Assembly (NCBI GenBank): GCA_964036045.1 | Contig: OZ038392.1 | Span: 30,507,087 to 30,571,086 of the forward strand | Reading direction: 5' to 3' | Length of the DNA: 64,000 bases | Source of the DNA: Eutreptiella sp. 'Long Island Sound 2002' | Lineage: Eukaryota > Euglenozoa > Euglenophyceae > Eutreptiales > Eutreptiaceae | In this document: piece by piece, positions 13,511-28,400 of the stretch | How the letters are laid out: every line of letters starts with the position of its first letter | Position numbering within the stretch: the first letter of the stretch is position 1 | Notes under the pieces: generated by a model | Seen by the model: only the letters and a program-made list of their open reading frames with translations | Told to the model about the DNA's origin: nothing | The model's database searches: none | Position numbers and translations under genes: made by a program

Positions 13511-16500
13511 GGGAAAAGGGGACTTGCTCTGGCTGATGTCTGTGTTGACTGCCATAGGCTGGTGGGGTTGGAGATACTCCTCAATATGTGTGGGTGTTCC
13601 TGCATGTTAGGCCAGGGTGAGGGGGTGTAAGCCCAGCCAACATGGCCACCACATTCCAATGCTCTTGGCTTCACAGGTGGCAATAGTTTCGGAGGCCAGT
13701 GTCATTGGGGAGCATCCCAGTTCTGACAACAATGGAAATCCGGTGTGTACATTGCTTTGTTGTTTGCAGCTCGGCTGCCTTGCTTGCCGTACAATGGGGA
13801 AAGCAGCGCTGGTGTGCATGCACCATGTCGTGGGCCGTGGGTGCTTGGGCAAGCTGCTGTACTCAGGACCGTCAGCGCCCCCCAATTGATGGGAGAGACT
13901 AAAGTTGTTTGTGGGGGCTACGTGGTTTGGTGCGCCTTATCAAGTATCCCTCTGGGCAGCGGCAGGAAGCTGGCGAGGTCCAAATTGTTTTGTCACGGCA
14001 AGCATGCAGCATGCACACAGCTTGTGTGGTGCATCTCGCTTGATTGTGGTGCGGCGGCTGTGTCCATTCTGTTTGAGGAATGTGGTCATGGAGAAGTGAG
14101 AGGATGCCGTCAAGGATGACATTGATGAAGGAGTTGAGCGACAACGAAGGTGTGGCGCAAATTGCAAGATGAGCAGTCCTGTTCCCATTCCTGGCCCGAT
14201 GATTTTGATTTTTGGGACACAAACCTGCCAATTGCCGTCCGGTTTCTGGTTTGCAAAGCATCAACCGCATCCCCCCAAGGACCATTGAGAAGGAGATAAA
14301 GTCGGACCAGGTCAAGGGACGGGTGTGGGGACTGGTAGAGGGAGCATTGTGGTACTACATTTGTTGTAATAGAACTGATGCGCTCCAGAAACTTACCTAT
14401 GCCTCTTCTTGCCCCCCCCCCCCCCTGGGCGCCCTGCCCTCCCGCCCAATCATTGCTCTGGTTTGCATACATTTTCCTTGTGTGCGTATGTGGTACCCTT
14501 GGAGAGGTAAACAAGGGTGTAGGGGCGGCATCAGCGGGGTGATTGGGGGTTACAATCAAAATGCAGTTGTGAGATTTTGCTTCAAGCTTGATGTTAGATT
14601 TGAAACGCTTTCAAACGTTCACCCCATGGATGGCATAGGGAAAAGGGGACTTGCTCTGGCTGATGGCTGTGTTGACTGCCATAGGCTGGTGGGGTTGGAG
14701 ATACTCCTCAATATGTGTGGGTGTTCCTGCATGTTAGGCCAGGGTGAGGGGGTGTAAGCCCAGCCAACATGGCCACCACATTCCAATGCTCTTGGCTTCA
14801 CAGGTGGCAATAGTTTCGGAGGCCAGTGTCATTGGGGAGCATCCCAGTTCTGACAACAATGGAAATCCGGTGTGTACATTGCTTTGTTGTTTGCAGCTCG
14901 GCTGCCTTGCTTGCCGTACAATGGGGAAAGCAGCGCTGGTGTGCATGCACCATGTCGTGGGCCGTGGGTGCTTGGGCAAGCTGCTGTACTCAGGACTGTC
15001 AGCGCCCCCCCAATTGATGGGAGAGACTAAAGTTGTTTGTGGGGGCTACGTGGTTTGGTGCGCCTTATCAAGTATCCCTCTGGGCAGCGGCAGGAAGCTG
15101 GCGAGGTCCAAATTGTTTTGTCACGGCAAGCATGCAGCATGCACACAGCTTGTGCGGTGCATCTCGCTTGATTGTGGTGCGGCGGCTGTGTCCATTCTGT
15201 TTGAGGAATGTGGTCATGGAGAAGTGAGAGGATGCCGTCAAGGATGACATTGATGAAGGAGTTGAGCGACAACGAAGGTGTGGCACAAATTGCAAGATGA
15301 GCAGTCCTGTTCCCATTCCTGGCCCGATGATTTTGATTTTTGGGACACAAACCTGCCAATTGCCGTCCGGTTTCTGGTTTGCAAAGCATCAACCGCATCC
15401 CCCCAAGGACCATTGAGAAGGAGATAAAGTCGGACCAGGTCAAGGGACGGGTGTGGGGACTGGTAGAGGGAGCATTGTGGCATTACATTCCTTGTAATAG
15501 AACTGATGCGCTCCAGAAACTTACCTATGCCTCTTCTTGCCCCCCCCCCCCCCCCTGGGCGCCCTGCCCTCCCGCCCAATCATTGCTCTGGTTTGCATAC
15601 ATTTTCCTTGTGTGCGTATGTGGTACCCTTGGAGAGGTAAACAAGGGTGTAGGGGCGGCATCAGCGGGGTGATTGGGGGTGACAATCAAAATGCAGTTGT
15701 GAGATTTAGCTTCAAGCTTGATGTTAGATTTGAAACGCTTTCAAACGTTCACCCCATGGATGGCATAGGGAAAAGGGGACTTGCTCTGGCTGATGGCTGT
15801 GTTGACTGCCATAGGCTGGTGGGGTTGGAGATACTCCTCAATATGTGTGGGTGTTCCTGCATGTTAGGCCAGGGTGAGGGGGTGTAAGCCCAGCCAACAT
15901 GGCCACCACATTCCAATGCTCTTGGCTTCACAGGTGGCAATAGTTTCGGAGGCCAGTGTCATTGGGGAGCATCCCAGTTCTGACAACAATGGAAATCCGG
16001 TGTGTACATTGCTTTGTTGTTTGCAGCTCGGCTGCCTTGCTTGCCGTACAATGGGGAAAGCAGCGCTGGTGTGCATGCACCATGTCGTGGGCCGTGGGTG
16101 CTTGGGCAAGCTGCTGTACTCAGGACTGTCAGCGCCCCCCAATTGATGGGAGAGACTAAAGTTGTTTGTGGGTGCTACGTGGTTTGGTGCGCCTTATCAA
16201 GTATCCCTCTGGGCAGCGGCAGGAAGCTGGCGAGGTCCAAATTGTTTTGTCACGGCAAGCATGCAGCATGCACACAGCTTGTGTGGTGCATCTCGCTTGA
16301 TTGTGGTGCGGCGGCTGTGTCCATTCTGTTTGAGGAATGTGGTCATGGAGAAGTGAGAGGATGCCGTCAAGGATGACATTGATGAAGGAGTTGAGCGATA
16401 ACGAAGGTGTGGCACAAATTGCAAGATGAGCAGTCCTGTTCCCATTCCTGGCCCGATGATTTTGATTTTTGGGACACAAACCTGCCAATTGCCGTCAGGT

Positions 16501-19500
16501 TTCTGGTTTGCAAAGCATCAACCGCATCCCCCCAAGGACCATTGAGAAGGAGATAAAGTCGGACCGGGTCAAGGGACGGGTGTGGGGACTGGTAGAGGGA
16601 GCATTGTGGCATTGCATTTGTTGTAATATGAACGATGCGCTCCAGAAACTTACCTATGCCTCTTCTTGCCCCCCCCCCCCCCCCGGCGCCCTGCCCTCCC
16701 GCCCAATCATTGCTCTGGTTTGCATACATTTTCCTTGTGTGCGTATGTGGTACCCTTGGAGAGGTAAACAAGGGTGTAGGGGCGGCATCAGCGGGGTGAT
16801 TGGGGGTGACAATCAAAATGCAGTTGTGAGATTTAGCTTCAAGCTTGATGTTAGATTTGAAACGCTTTCAAACGTTCACCCCATGGATAGCATAGGGAAA
16901 AGGGGACTTGCTCTGGCTGATGGCTGTGTTGACTGCCATAGGTTGGTGGGGTTGGAGATACTCCTCAATATGTGTGGGTGTTCCTGCATGTTAGGCCAGG
17001 GTGAGGGGGTGTAAGCCCAGCCAAGATGGCCACCACATTCCAATGCTCTTGGCTTCACAGGTGGCAATAGTTTCGGAGGCCAGTGTCATTGGGGAGCATC
17101 CCAGTTCTGAAAACAATGGAAATCCGGTGTGTACATTGCTTTGTTGTTTGCAGCTCGGCTGCCTTGCTTGCCGTACAATGGGGAAAGCAGCGCTGGTGTG
17201 CATGCACCATGTCGTGGGCCGTGGGTGCTTGGGCAAGCTGCTGTACTCAGGACTGTCAGCGCCCCCCAATTGATGGGAGAGACTAAAGTTGTTTGTGGGG
17301 GCTACGTGGTTTGGTGCGCCTTATCAAGTATCCCTCTGGGCAGCGGCAGGAAGCTGGCGAGGTCCAAATTGTTTTGTCACGGCAAGCATGCAGCATGCAC
17401 ACAGCTTGTGCGGTGCATCTCGCTTGATTGTGGTGCGGCGGCTGTGTCCATTCTGTTTGAGGAATGTGGTCATGGATAAGTGAGAGGATGCCGTCAAGGA
17501 TGACATTGATGAAGGAGTTGAGCGACAACGAAGGTGTGGCGCAAATTGCAAGATGAGCAGTCCTGTTCCCATTCCTGGCCCGATGATTTTGATTTTTGGG
17601 ACACAAACCTGCCAATTGCCGTCCGGTTTCAACCGCATCCCCCCAGGGACCATTGAGAAGGAGATAAAGTCGGACCAGGTCAAGGGACGGGTGTGGGGAC
17701 TGGTAGAGGGAGCATTGTGGCATTACATTTGTTGTAATAGAAGTGATGCGCTCCAGAAACTTACCTATGCCTCTTCTTGCCCCCCCCCCCCTGGGCGCCC
17801 TGCCCTCCCGCCCAATCATTGCTCTGGTTTGCATACATTTTCCTTGTGTGCGTATGTGGTACCCTTGGAGAGGTAAACAAGGGTGTAGGGGCGGCATCAG
17901 CGGGGTGATTGGGGGTTACAATCAAAATGCAGTTGTGAGATTTAGCTTCAAGCTTGATGTTAGATTTGAAACGCTTTCAAACGTTCACCCCATGGATAGC
18001 ATAGGGAAAAGGGGACTTGCTCTGGCTGATGGCTGTGTTGACTGCCATAGGCTGGTGGGGTTGGAGATACTCCTCAATATGTGTGGGTGTTCCTGCATGT
18101 CAGGCCAGGGTGAGGGGGTGTAAGCCCAGCCAACATGGCCACCACATTCCAATGCTCTTGGCTTCACAGGTGGCAATAGTTTCGGAGGCCAGTGTCATTG
18201 GGGAGCATCCCAGTTCTGAAAACAATGGAAATCCGGTGTGTACATTGCTTTGTTGTTTGCAGCTCGGCTGCCTTGCTTGCCGTACAATGGGGAAAGCAGC
18301 GCTGGTGTGCATGCACCATGTCGTGGGCCGTGGGTGCTTGGGCAAGCTGCTGTACTCAGGACTGTCAGCGCCCCCCAATTGATGGGAGAGACTAAAGTTG
18401 TTTGTGGGGGCTACGTGGTTTGGTGCGCCTTATCAAGTATCCCTCTGGGCAGCGGCAGGAAGCTGGCGAGGTCCAAATTGTTTTGTCACGGCAAGCATGC
18501 AGCATGCACACAGCTTGTGCGGTGCATCTCGCTTGATTGTGGTGCGGCGGCTGTGTCCATTCTGTTTGAGGAATGTGGTCATGGAGAAGTGAGAGGATGC
18601 CGTCAAGGATGACATTGATGAAGGAGTTGAGCGACAACGAAGGTGTGGCACAAATTGCAAGATGAGCAGTCCTGTTCCCATTCCTGGCCCGATGATGTTG
18701 ATTTTTGGGACACAAACCTGCCAATTGCCGTCCGGTTTCTAGTTTGCAAAGCATCAACCGCATCCCCCCAGGGACCATTGAGAAGGAGATAAAGTCGGAC
18801 CAGGTCAAGGGACGGGTGTGGGGACTGGTAGAGGGAGCATTGTGCCATTACATTTGTTGTAATAGAACTGATGCGCTCCAGAAACTTACCTATGCCTCTT
18901 CTTGCCCCACCCCCCCCCCGGCGCCCTGCCCTCCCGCCCAATCATTGCTCTGGTTTGCATACATTTTCCTTGTGTGCGTATGTGGTACCCTTGGAGAGGT
19001 AAACAAGGGTGTAGGGGCGGCATCAGCGGGGTGATTGGGGGTTACAATCAAAATGCAGTTGTGAGATTTAGCTTCAAGCTTGATGTTAGATTTGAAACGC
19101 TTTCAAACGTTCACCCCATGGATAGCATAGGGAAAAGGGGACTTGCTCTGGCTGATGTCTGTGTTGACTGCCATAGGCTGGTGGGGTTGGAGATACTCCT
19201 CAATATGTGTGGGTGTTCCTGCATGTCAGGCGCCAGGGTGAGGGGGTGTAAGCCCAGCCAACATGGCCACCACATTCCAATGCTCTTGGCTTCACAGGTG
19301 GCAATAGTTTCGGAGGCCAGTGTCATTGGGGAGCATCCCAGTTCTGACAACAATGGAAATCCGGTGTGTACATTGCTTTGTTGTTTGCAGCTCGGCTGCC
19401 TTGCTTGCCGTACAATGGGGAAAGCAGCGCTGGTGTGCATGCACCATGTCGTGGGCCGTGGGTGCTTGGGCAAGCTGCTGTACTCAGGACCGTCAGCGCC

Positions 19501-22500
19501 CCCCAATTGATGGGAGAGACTAAAGTTGTTTGTGGGGGCTACGTGGTTTGGTGCGCCTTATCAAGTATCCCTCTGGGCAGCGGCAGGAAGCTGGCGAGGT
19601 CCAAATTGTTTTGTCACGGCAAGCATGCAGCATGCACACAGCTTGTGCGGTGCATCTCGCTTGATTGTGGTGCGGCGGCTGTGTCCATTCTGTTTGAGGA
19701 ATGTGGTCATGGAGAAGTGAGAGGATGCCGTCAAGGATGACATTGATGAAGGAGTTGAGCGACAACGAAGGTGTGGCGCAAATTGCAAGATGAGCAGTCC
19801 TGTTCCCATTCCTGGCCCGATGATTTTGATTTTTGGGACACAAACCTGCCAATTGCCGTCCGGTTTCTGGTTTGCAAAGCATCAACCGCATCCCCCCAAG
19901 GACCATTGAGAAGGAGATAAAGTCGGACCAGGTCAAGGGACGGGTGTGGGGACTGGTAGAGGGAGCATTGTGGCACTACATTTGTTGTAATAGAACTGAT
20001 GCGCTCCAGAAACTTACCTATGCCTCTTCTTGCCCCCCCCCCCCCCCAGCGCCCTGCCCTCCCGCCCAATCATTGCTCTGGTTTGCATACATTTTCCTTG
20101 TGTGCGTATGTGGTACCCTTGGAGAGGTAAACAAGGGTGTAGGGGCGGCATCAGCGGGGTGATTGGGGGTGACAATCAAAATGCAGTTGTGAGATTTAGC
20201 TTCAAGCTTGATGTTAGATTTGAAACGCTTTCAAACGTTCACCCCATGGATGGCATAGGGAAAAGGGGACTTGCTCTGGCTGATGTCTGTGTTGACTGCC
20301 ATAGGCTGGTGGGGTTGGAGATACTCCTCAATATGTGTGGGTGTTCCTGCATGTCAGGCGCCAGGGTGAGGGGGTGTAAGCCCAGCCAACATGGCCACCA
20401 CATTCCAATGCTCTTGGCTTCACAGGTGGCAATAGTTTCGGAGGCCAGTGTCATTGGGGAGCATCCCAGTTCTGACAACAATGGAAATCCGGTGTGTACA
20501 TTGCTTTGTTGTTTGCAGCTCGGCTGCCTTGCTTGCCGTACAATAGGGAAAGCAGCGCTGGTGTGAATGCACCATGTCGTGGGCCGTGGGTGCTTGGGCA
20601 AGCTGCTGTACTCAGGACTGTCAGCGCCCCCCAATTGATGGGAGAGACTAAAGTTGTTTGTGGGGGCTACGTGGTTTGGTGCGCCTTATCAAGTATCCCT
20701 CTGGGCAGCGGCAGGAAGCTGGCGAGGTCCAAATTGTTTTGTCACGGCAAGCATGCAGCATGCACACAGCTTGTGCGGTGCATCTCGCTTGATTGTGGTG
20801 CGGCGGCTGTGTCCATTCTGTTTGAGGAATGTGGTCATGGAGAAGTGAGAGGATGCCGTCAAGGATGACATTGATGAAGGAGTTGAGCGACAACGAAGGT
20901 GTGGCACAAATTGCAAGATGAGCAGTCCTGTTCCCATTCCTGGCCCGATGATGTTGATTTTTGGGACACAAACCTGCCAATTGCCGTCCGGTTTCTAGTT
21001 TGCAAAGCATCAACCGCATCCCCCCAGGGACCATTGAGAAGGAGATAAAGTCGGACCAGGTCAAGGGACGGGTGTGGGGACTGGTAGAGGGAGCATTGTG
21101 GCATTACATTTGTTGTAATAGAACTGATGCGCTCCGGAAACTTACCTATGCCTCTTCTTCCCCCCCCCCCCCGGCGCCCTGCCCTCCCGCCCAATCATTG
21201 CTCTGGTTTGCATACATTTTCCTTGTGTGCGTATGTGGTACCCTTGGAGAGGTAAACAAGGGTGTAGGGGCGGCATCAGCGGGGTGATTGGGGGTTACAA
21301 TCAAAATGCAGTTGTGAGATTTAGCTTCAAGCTTGATGTTAGATTTGAAACGCTTTCAAACGTTCACCCCATGGATGGCATAGGGAAAAGGGGACTTGCT
21401 CTGGCTGATGTCTGTGTTGACTGCCATAGGCTGGTGGGTTTGGAGATGCTCCTCAATATGTGTGGGTGTTCCTGCATGTTAGGCCAGGGTGAGGGGGTGT
21501 AAGCCCAGCCAACATGGCCACCACATTCCAATGCTCTTGGCTTCACAGGTGGCAATAGTTTCGGAGGCCAGTGTCATTGGGGAGCATCCCAGTTCTGACA
21601 ACAATGGAAATCCGGTGTGTACATTGCTTTGTTGTTTGCAGCTCGGCTGCCTTGCTTGCCGTACAATGGGGAAAGCAGCGCTGGTGTGCATGCACCATGT
21701 CGTGGGCCGTGGGTGCTTGGGCAAGCTGCTGTACTCAGGACTGTCAGCGCCCCCCAATTGATGGGAGAGACTAAAGTTGTTTGTGGGGGCTACGTGGTTT
21801 GGTGCGCCTTATCAAGTATCCCTCTGGGCAGCGGCAGGAAGCTGGCGAGGTCCAAATTGTTTTGTCACGGCAAGCATGCAGCATGCACACAGCTTGTGCG
21901 GTGCATCTCGCTTGATTGTGGTGCGGCGGCTGTGTCCATTCTGTTTGAGGAATGTGGTCATGGAGAAGTGAGAGGATGCCGTCAAGGATGACATTGATGA
22001 AGGAGTTGAGCGACAACGAAGGTGTGGCGCAAATTGCAAGATGAGCAGTCCTGTTCCCATTCCTGGCCCGATGATTTTGATTTTTGGGACACAAACCTGC
22101 CAATTGCCGTCCGGTTTCTGGTTTGCAAAGCATCAACCGCATCCCCCCAAGGACCATTGAGAAGGAGATAAAGTCGGACCAGGTCAAGGGACGGGTGTGG
22201 GGACTGGTAGAGGGAGCATTGTGGCATTGCATTTGTTGTAATAGAACTGATGCGCTCCAGAAACTTACCTATGCCTCTTCTTGCCCCCCCCCCCCCCAGC
22301 GCCCTGCCCTCCCGCCCAATCATTGCTCTGGTTTGCATACATTTTCCTTGTGTGCGTATGTGGTACCCTTGGAGAGGTAAACAAGGGTGTAGGGGCGGCA
22401 TCAGCGGGGTGATTGGGGGTTACAATCAAAATGCAGTTGTGAGATTTAGCTTCAAGCTTGATGTTAGATTTGAAACGCTTTCAAACGTTCACCCCATGGA

Positions 22501-25485
22501 TGGCATAGGGAAAAGGGGACTTGCTCTGGCTGATGTCTGTGTTGACTGCCATAGGCTGGTGGGGTTGGAGATACTCCTCAATATGTGTGGGTGTTCCTGC
22601 ATGTCAGGCGCCAGGGTGAGGGGGTGTAAGCCCAGCCAACATGGCCACCACATTCCAATGCTCTTGGCTTCACAGGTGGCAATAGTTTCGGAGGCCAGTG
22701 TCATTGGGGAGCATCCCAGTTCTGACAACAATGGAAATCCGATGTGTACATTGCTTTGTTGTTTGCAGCTCGGCTGCCTTGCTTGCCGTACAATGGGGAA
22801 AGCAGCGCTGGTGTGCATGCACCATGTCGTGGGCCGTGGGTGCTTGGGCAAGCTGCTGTACTCAGGACCGTCAGCGCCCCCCAATTGATGGGAGAGACTA
22901 AAGTTGTTTGTGGGGGCTACGTGGTTTGGTGCGCCTTATCAAGTATCCCTCTGGGCAGCGGCAGGAAGCTGGCGAGGTCCAAATTGTTTTGTCACGGCAA
23001 GCATGCAGCATGCACACAGCTTGTGTGGTGCATCTCGCTTGATTGTGGTGCGGCGGCTGTGTCCATTCTGTTTGAGGAATGTGGTCATGGAGAAGTGAGA
23101 GGATGCCGTCAAGGATGACATTGATGAAGGAGTTGAGCGACAACGAAGGTGTGGCACAAATTGCAAGATGAGCAGTCCTGTTCCCATTCCTGGCCCGATG
23201 ATTTTGATTTTTGGGACACAAACCTGCCAATTGCCGTCCGGTTTCTGGTTTGCAAAGCATCAACCGCATCCCCCCAAGGACCATTGAGAAGGAGATAAAG
23301 TCGGACCAGGTCAAGGGACGGGTGTGGGGACTGGTAGAGGGAGCATTGTGGCATTGCATTTGTTGTAATAGAACTGATGCGCTCCAGAAACTTACCTATG
23401 CCTCTTCTTGCCCCCCCCCCCCCCCCCAGCGCCCTGCCCTCCCGCCCAATCATTGCTCTGGTTTGCATACATTTTCCTTGTGTGCGTATGTGGTACCCTT
23501 GGAGAGGTAAACAAGGGTGTAGGGGCGGCATCAGCGGGGTGATTGGGGGTGACAATCAAAATGCAGTTGTGAGATTTAGCTTCAAGCTTGATGTTAGATT
23601 TGAAACGCTTTCAAACGTTCACCCCATGGATGGCATAGGGAAAAGGGGACTTGCTCTGGCTGATGTCTGTGTTGACTGCCATAGGCTGGTGGGGTTGGAG
23701 ATACTCCTCAATATGTGTGGGTGTTCCTGCATGTCAGGCGCCAGGGTGAGGGGGTGTAAGCTCAGCAAACATGGCCACCACATTCCAATGCTCTTGGCTT
23801 CACAGGTGGCAATAGTTTCGGAGGCCAGTGTCATTGGGGAGCATCCCAGTTCTGACAACAATGGAAATCCGGTGTGTACATTGCTTTGTTGTTTGCAGCT
23901 CGGCTGCCTTGCTTGCCGTACAATGGGGAAAGCAGCGCTGGTGTGCATGCACCATGTCGTGGGCCGTGGGTGCTTGGGCAAGCTGCTGTACTCAGGACTG
24001 TCAGCGCCCCCCAATTGATGGGAGAGACTAAAGTTGTTTGTGGGGGCTACGTGGTTTGGTGCGCCTTATCAAGTATCCCTCTGGGCAGCGGCAGGAAGCT
24101 GGCGAGGTCCAAATTGTTTTGTCACGGCAAGCATGCAGCATGCACACAGCTTGTGCGGTGCATCTCGCTTGATTGTGGTGCGGCGGCTGTGTCCATTCTG
24201 TTTGAGGAATGTGGTCATGGAGAAGTGAGAGGATGCCGTCAAGGATGACATTGATGAAGGAGTTGAGCGACAACGAAGGTGTGGCACAAATTGCAAGATG
24301 AGCAGTCCTGTTCCCATTCCTGGCCCGATGATGTTGATTTTTGGGACACAAACCTGCCAATTGCCGTCCGGTTTCTGGTTTGCAAAGCATCACCCGCATC
24401 CCCCCAAGGACCATTGAGAAGGAGATAAAGTCGGACCAGGTCAAGGGACGGGTGTGGGGACTGGTAGAGGGAGCATTGTGGCATTACATTTGTTGTAATA
24501 GAACTGATGCGCTCCAGAAACTTACCTATGCCTCTTCTTGCCCCCCTCCCCCCCCCTGGGCGCCCTGCCCTCCCGCCCAATCATTGCTCTGGTTTGCATA
24601 CATTTTCCTTGTGTGCGTATGTGGTACCCTTGGAGAGGTAACCAAGGGTGTAGGGGCGGCATCAGCGGGGTGATTGGGGGTGACAATCAAAATGCAGTTG
24701 TGAGATTTTGCTTCAAGCTTGATGTTAGATTTGAAACGCTTTCAAACGTTCACCCCATGGATAGCATAGGGAAAAGGGGACTTGCTCTGGCTGATGTCTG
24801 TGTTGACTGCCATAGGCTGGTGGGGTTGGAGATACTCCTCAATATGTGTGGGTGTTCCTGCATGTCAGGCCAGGGTGAGGGGGTGTAAGCCCAGCCAACA
24901 TGGCCACCACATTCCAATGCTCTTGGCTTCACAGGTGGCAATAGTTTCGGAGGCCAGTGTCATTGGGGAGCATCCCAGTTCTGACAACAATGGAAATCCG
25001 GTGTGTACATTGCTTTGTTGTTTGCAGCTCGGCTGCCTTGCTTGCCGTACAATGGGGAAAGCAGCGCTGGTGTGCATGCACCATGTCGTGGGCCGTGGGT
25101 GCTTGGGCAAGCTGCTGTACTCAGGACTGTCAGCGCCCCCCAATTGATGGGAGAGACTAAAGTTGTTTGTGGGGGCTACGTGGTTTGGTGCGCCTTATCA
25201 AGTATCCCTCTGGGCAGCGGCAGGAAGCTGGCGAGGTCCAAATTGTTTTGTCACGGCAAGCATGCAGCATGCACACAGCTTGTGCGGTGCATCTCGCTTG
25301 ATTGTGGTGCGGCGGCTGTGTCCATTCTGTTTGAGGAATGTGGTCATGGAGAAGTGAGAGGATGCCGTCAAGGATGACATTGATGAAGGAGTTGAGCGAC
25401 AACGAAGGTGTGGCGCAAATTGCAAGATGAGCAGTCCTGTTCCCATTCCTGGCCCGATGATTTTGATTTTTGGGACACAAACCTG

Positions 25486-28400
25486 CTAAATGCCTCTGGT
25501 TTCTGGTTTGCAAAGCATCAACCGCATCCCCCCAAGGACCATTGAGAAGGAGATAAAGTCGGACCAGGTCAAGGGACGGGTGTGGGGACTGGTAGAGGGA
25601 GCATTGTGGCATTACATTTGTTGTAATAGAACTGATGCGCTCCAGAAACTTACCTATGCCTCTTCTTGCCCCCCCCCCCCCCCCGGCGCCCTGCCCTCCC
25701 GCCCAATCATTGCTCTGGTTTGCATACATTTTCCTTGTGTGCGTATGTGGTACCCTTGGAGAGGTAAACAAGGGTGTAGGGGCGGCATCAGCGGGGTGAT
25801 TGGGGGTTACAATCAAAATGCAGTTGTGAGATTTAGCTTCAAGCTTGATGTTAGATTTGAAACGCTTTCAAACGTTCACCCCATGGATGGCATAGGGAAA
25901 AGGGGACTTGCTCTGGCTGATGTCTGTGTTGACTGCCATAGGCTGGTGGGGTTGGAGATACTCCTCAATATGTGTGCGTGTTCCTGCATGTCAGGCCAGG
26001 GTGAGGGGGTGTAAGCCCAGCCAACATGGCCACCACATTCCAATGCTCTTGGCTTCACATGTGGCAATAGTTTCGGAGGCCAGTGTCATTGGGGAGCATC
26101 CCAGTTCTGACAACGATGGAAATCCGGTGTGTACATTGCTTTGTTGTTTGCAGCTCGGCTGCCTTGCTTGCCGTACAATGGGGAAAGCAGCGCTGGTGTG
26201 CATGCACCATGTCGTGGGCCGTGGGTGCTTGGGCAAGCTGCTGTACTCAGGACTGTCAGCGCCCCCCAATTGATGGGAGAGACTAAAGTTGTTTGTGGGG
26301 GCTACGTGGTTTGGTGCGCCTTATCAAGTATCCCTCTGGGCAGCGGCAGGAAGCTGGCGAGGTCCAAATTGTTTTGTCACGGCAAGCATGCAGCATGCAC
26401 ACAGCTTGTGCGGTGCATCTCGCTTGATTGTGGTGCGGCGGCTGTGTCCATTCTGTTTGAGGAATGTGGTCATGGAGAAGTGAGAGGATGCCGTCAAGGA
26501 TGACATTGATGAAGGAGTTGAGCGACAACGAAGGTGTGGCACAAATTGCAAGATGAGCAGTCCTGTTCCCATTCCTGGCCCGATGATTTTGATTTTTGGG
26601 ACACAAACCTGCCAATTGCCGTCCGGTTTCTAGTTTGCAAAGCATCAACCGCATCCCCCCAAGGACCATTGAGAAGGAGATAAAGTCGGACCAGGTCAAG
26701 GGACGGGTGTGGGGACTGGCAGAGGGAGCATTGTGGCATTACATTTGTTGTAATAGAACTGATGCGCTCCAGAAACTTACCTATGCCTCTTCTTGCCCCC
26801 CCCCCCCTGCCGGGCGCCCTGCCCTCCTGCCCAATCATTGCTCTGGTTTGCATACATTTTCCTTGTGTGCGTATGTGGTACCCTTGGAGAGGTAACCAAG
26901 GGTGTAGGGGCGGCATCAGCGGGGTGATTGGGGGTTACAATCAAAATGCAGTTGTGAGATTTAGCTTCAAGCTTGATGTTAGATTTGAAACGCTTTCAAA
27001 CGTTCACCCCATGGATAGCATAGGGAAAAGGGGACTTGCTCTGGCTGATGTCTGTGTTGACTGCCATAGGTTGGTGGGGTTGGAGATACTCCTCAATATG
27101 TGTGGGTGTTCCTGCATGTCAGGCCAGGGTGAGGGGGTGTAAGCCCAGCCAAGATGGCCACCACATTCCAATGCTCTTGGCTTCACAGGTGGCAATAGTT
27201 TCGGAGGCCAGTGTCATTGGGGAGCATCCCAGTTCTGACAACAATGGAAATCCGGTGTGTACATTGCTTTGTTGTTTGCAGCTCGGCTGCCTTGCTTGCC
27301 GTACAATGGGGAAAGCAGCGCTGGTGTGCATGCACCATGTCGTGGGCCGTGGGTGCTTGGGCAAGCTGCTGTACTCAGGACTGTCAGCGCCCCCCAATTG
27401 ATGGGAGAGACTAAAGTTGTTTGTGGGGGCTACGTGGTTTGGTGCGCCTTATCAAGTATCCCTCTGGGCAGCGGCAGGAAGCTGGCGAGGTCCAAATTGT
27501 TTTGTCACGGCAAGCATGCAGCATGCACACAGCTTGTGCGGTGCATCTCGCTTGATTGTGGTGCGGCGGCTGTGTCCATTCTGTTTGAGGAATGTGGTCA
27601 TGGAGAAGTGAGAGGATGCCGTCAAGGATGACATTGATGAAGGAGTTGAGCGACAACGAAGGTGTGGCGCAAATTGCAAGATGAGCAGTCCTGTTCCCAT
27701 TCCTGGCCCGATGATTTTGATTTTTGGGACACAAACCTGCTAAATGCCTCTGGTTTCTGGTTTGCAAAGCATCAACCGCATCCCCCCAAGGACCATTGAG
27801 AAGGAGATAAAGTCGGACCAGGTCAAGGGACGGGTGTGGGGACTGGTAGAGGGAGCATTGTGGCATTACATTTGTTGTAATAGAACTGATGCGCTCCAGA
27901 AACTTACCTATGCCTCTTCTTGCCCCCCCCCCCCCCGGCGCCCTGCCCTCCCGCCCAATCATTGCTCTGGTTTGCATACATTTTCCTTGTGTGCGTATGT
28001 GGTACCCTTGGAGAGGTAAACAAGGGTGTAGGGGCGGCATCAGCGGGGTGATTGGGGGTTACAATCAAAATGCAGTTGTGAGATTTAGCTTCAAGCTTGA
28101 TGTTAGATTTGAAACGCTTTCAAACGTTCACCCCATGGATGGCATAGGGAAAAGGGGACTTGCTCTGGCTGATGTCTGTGTTGACTGCCATAGGCTGGTG
28201 GGGTTGGAGATACTCCTCAATATGTGTGCGCGTTCCTGCATGTCAGGCCAGGGTGAGGGGGTGTAAGCCCAGCCAACATGGCCACCACATTCCAATGCTC
28301 TTGGCTTCACATGTGGCAATAGTTTCGGAGGCCAGTGTCATTGGGGAGCATCCCAGTTCTGACAACGATGGAAATCCGGTGTGTACATTGCTTTGTTGTT

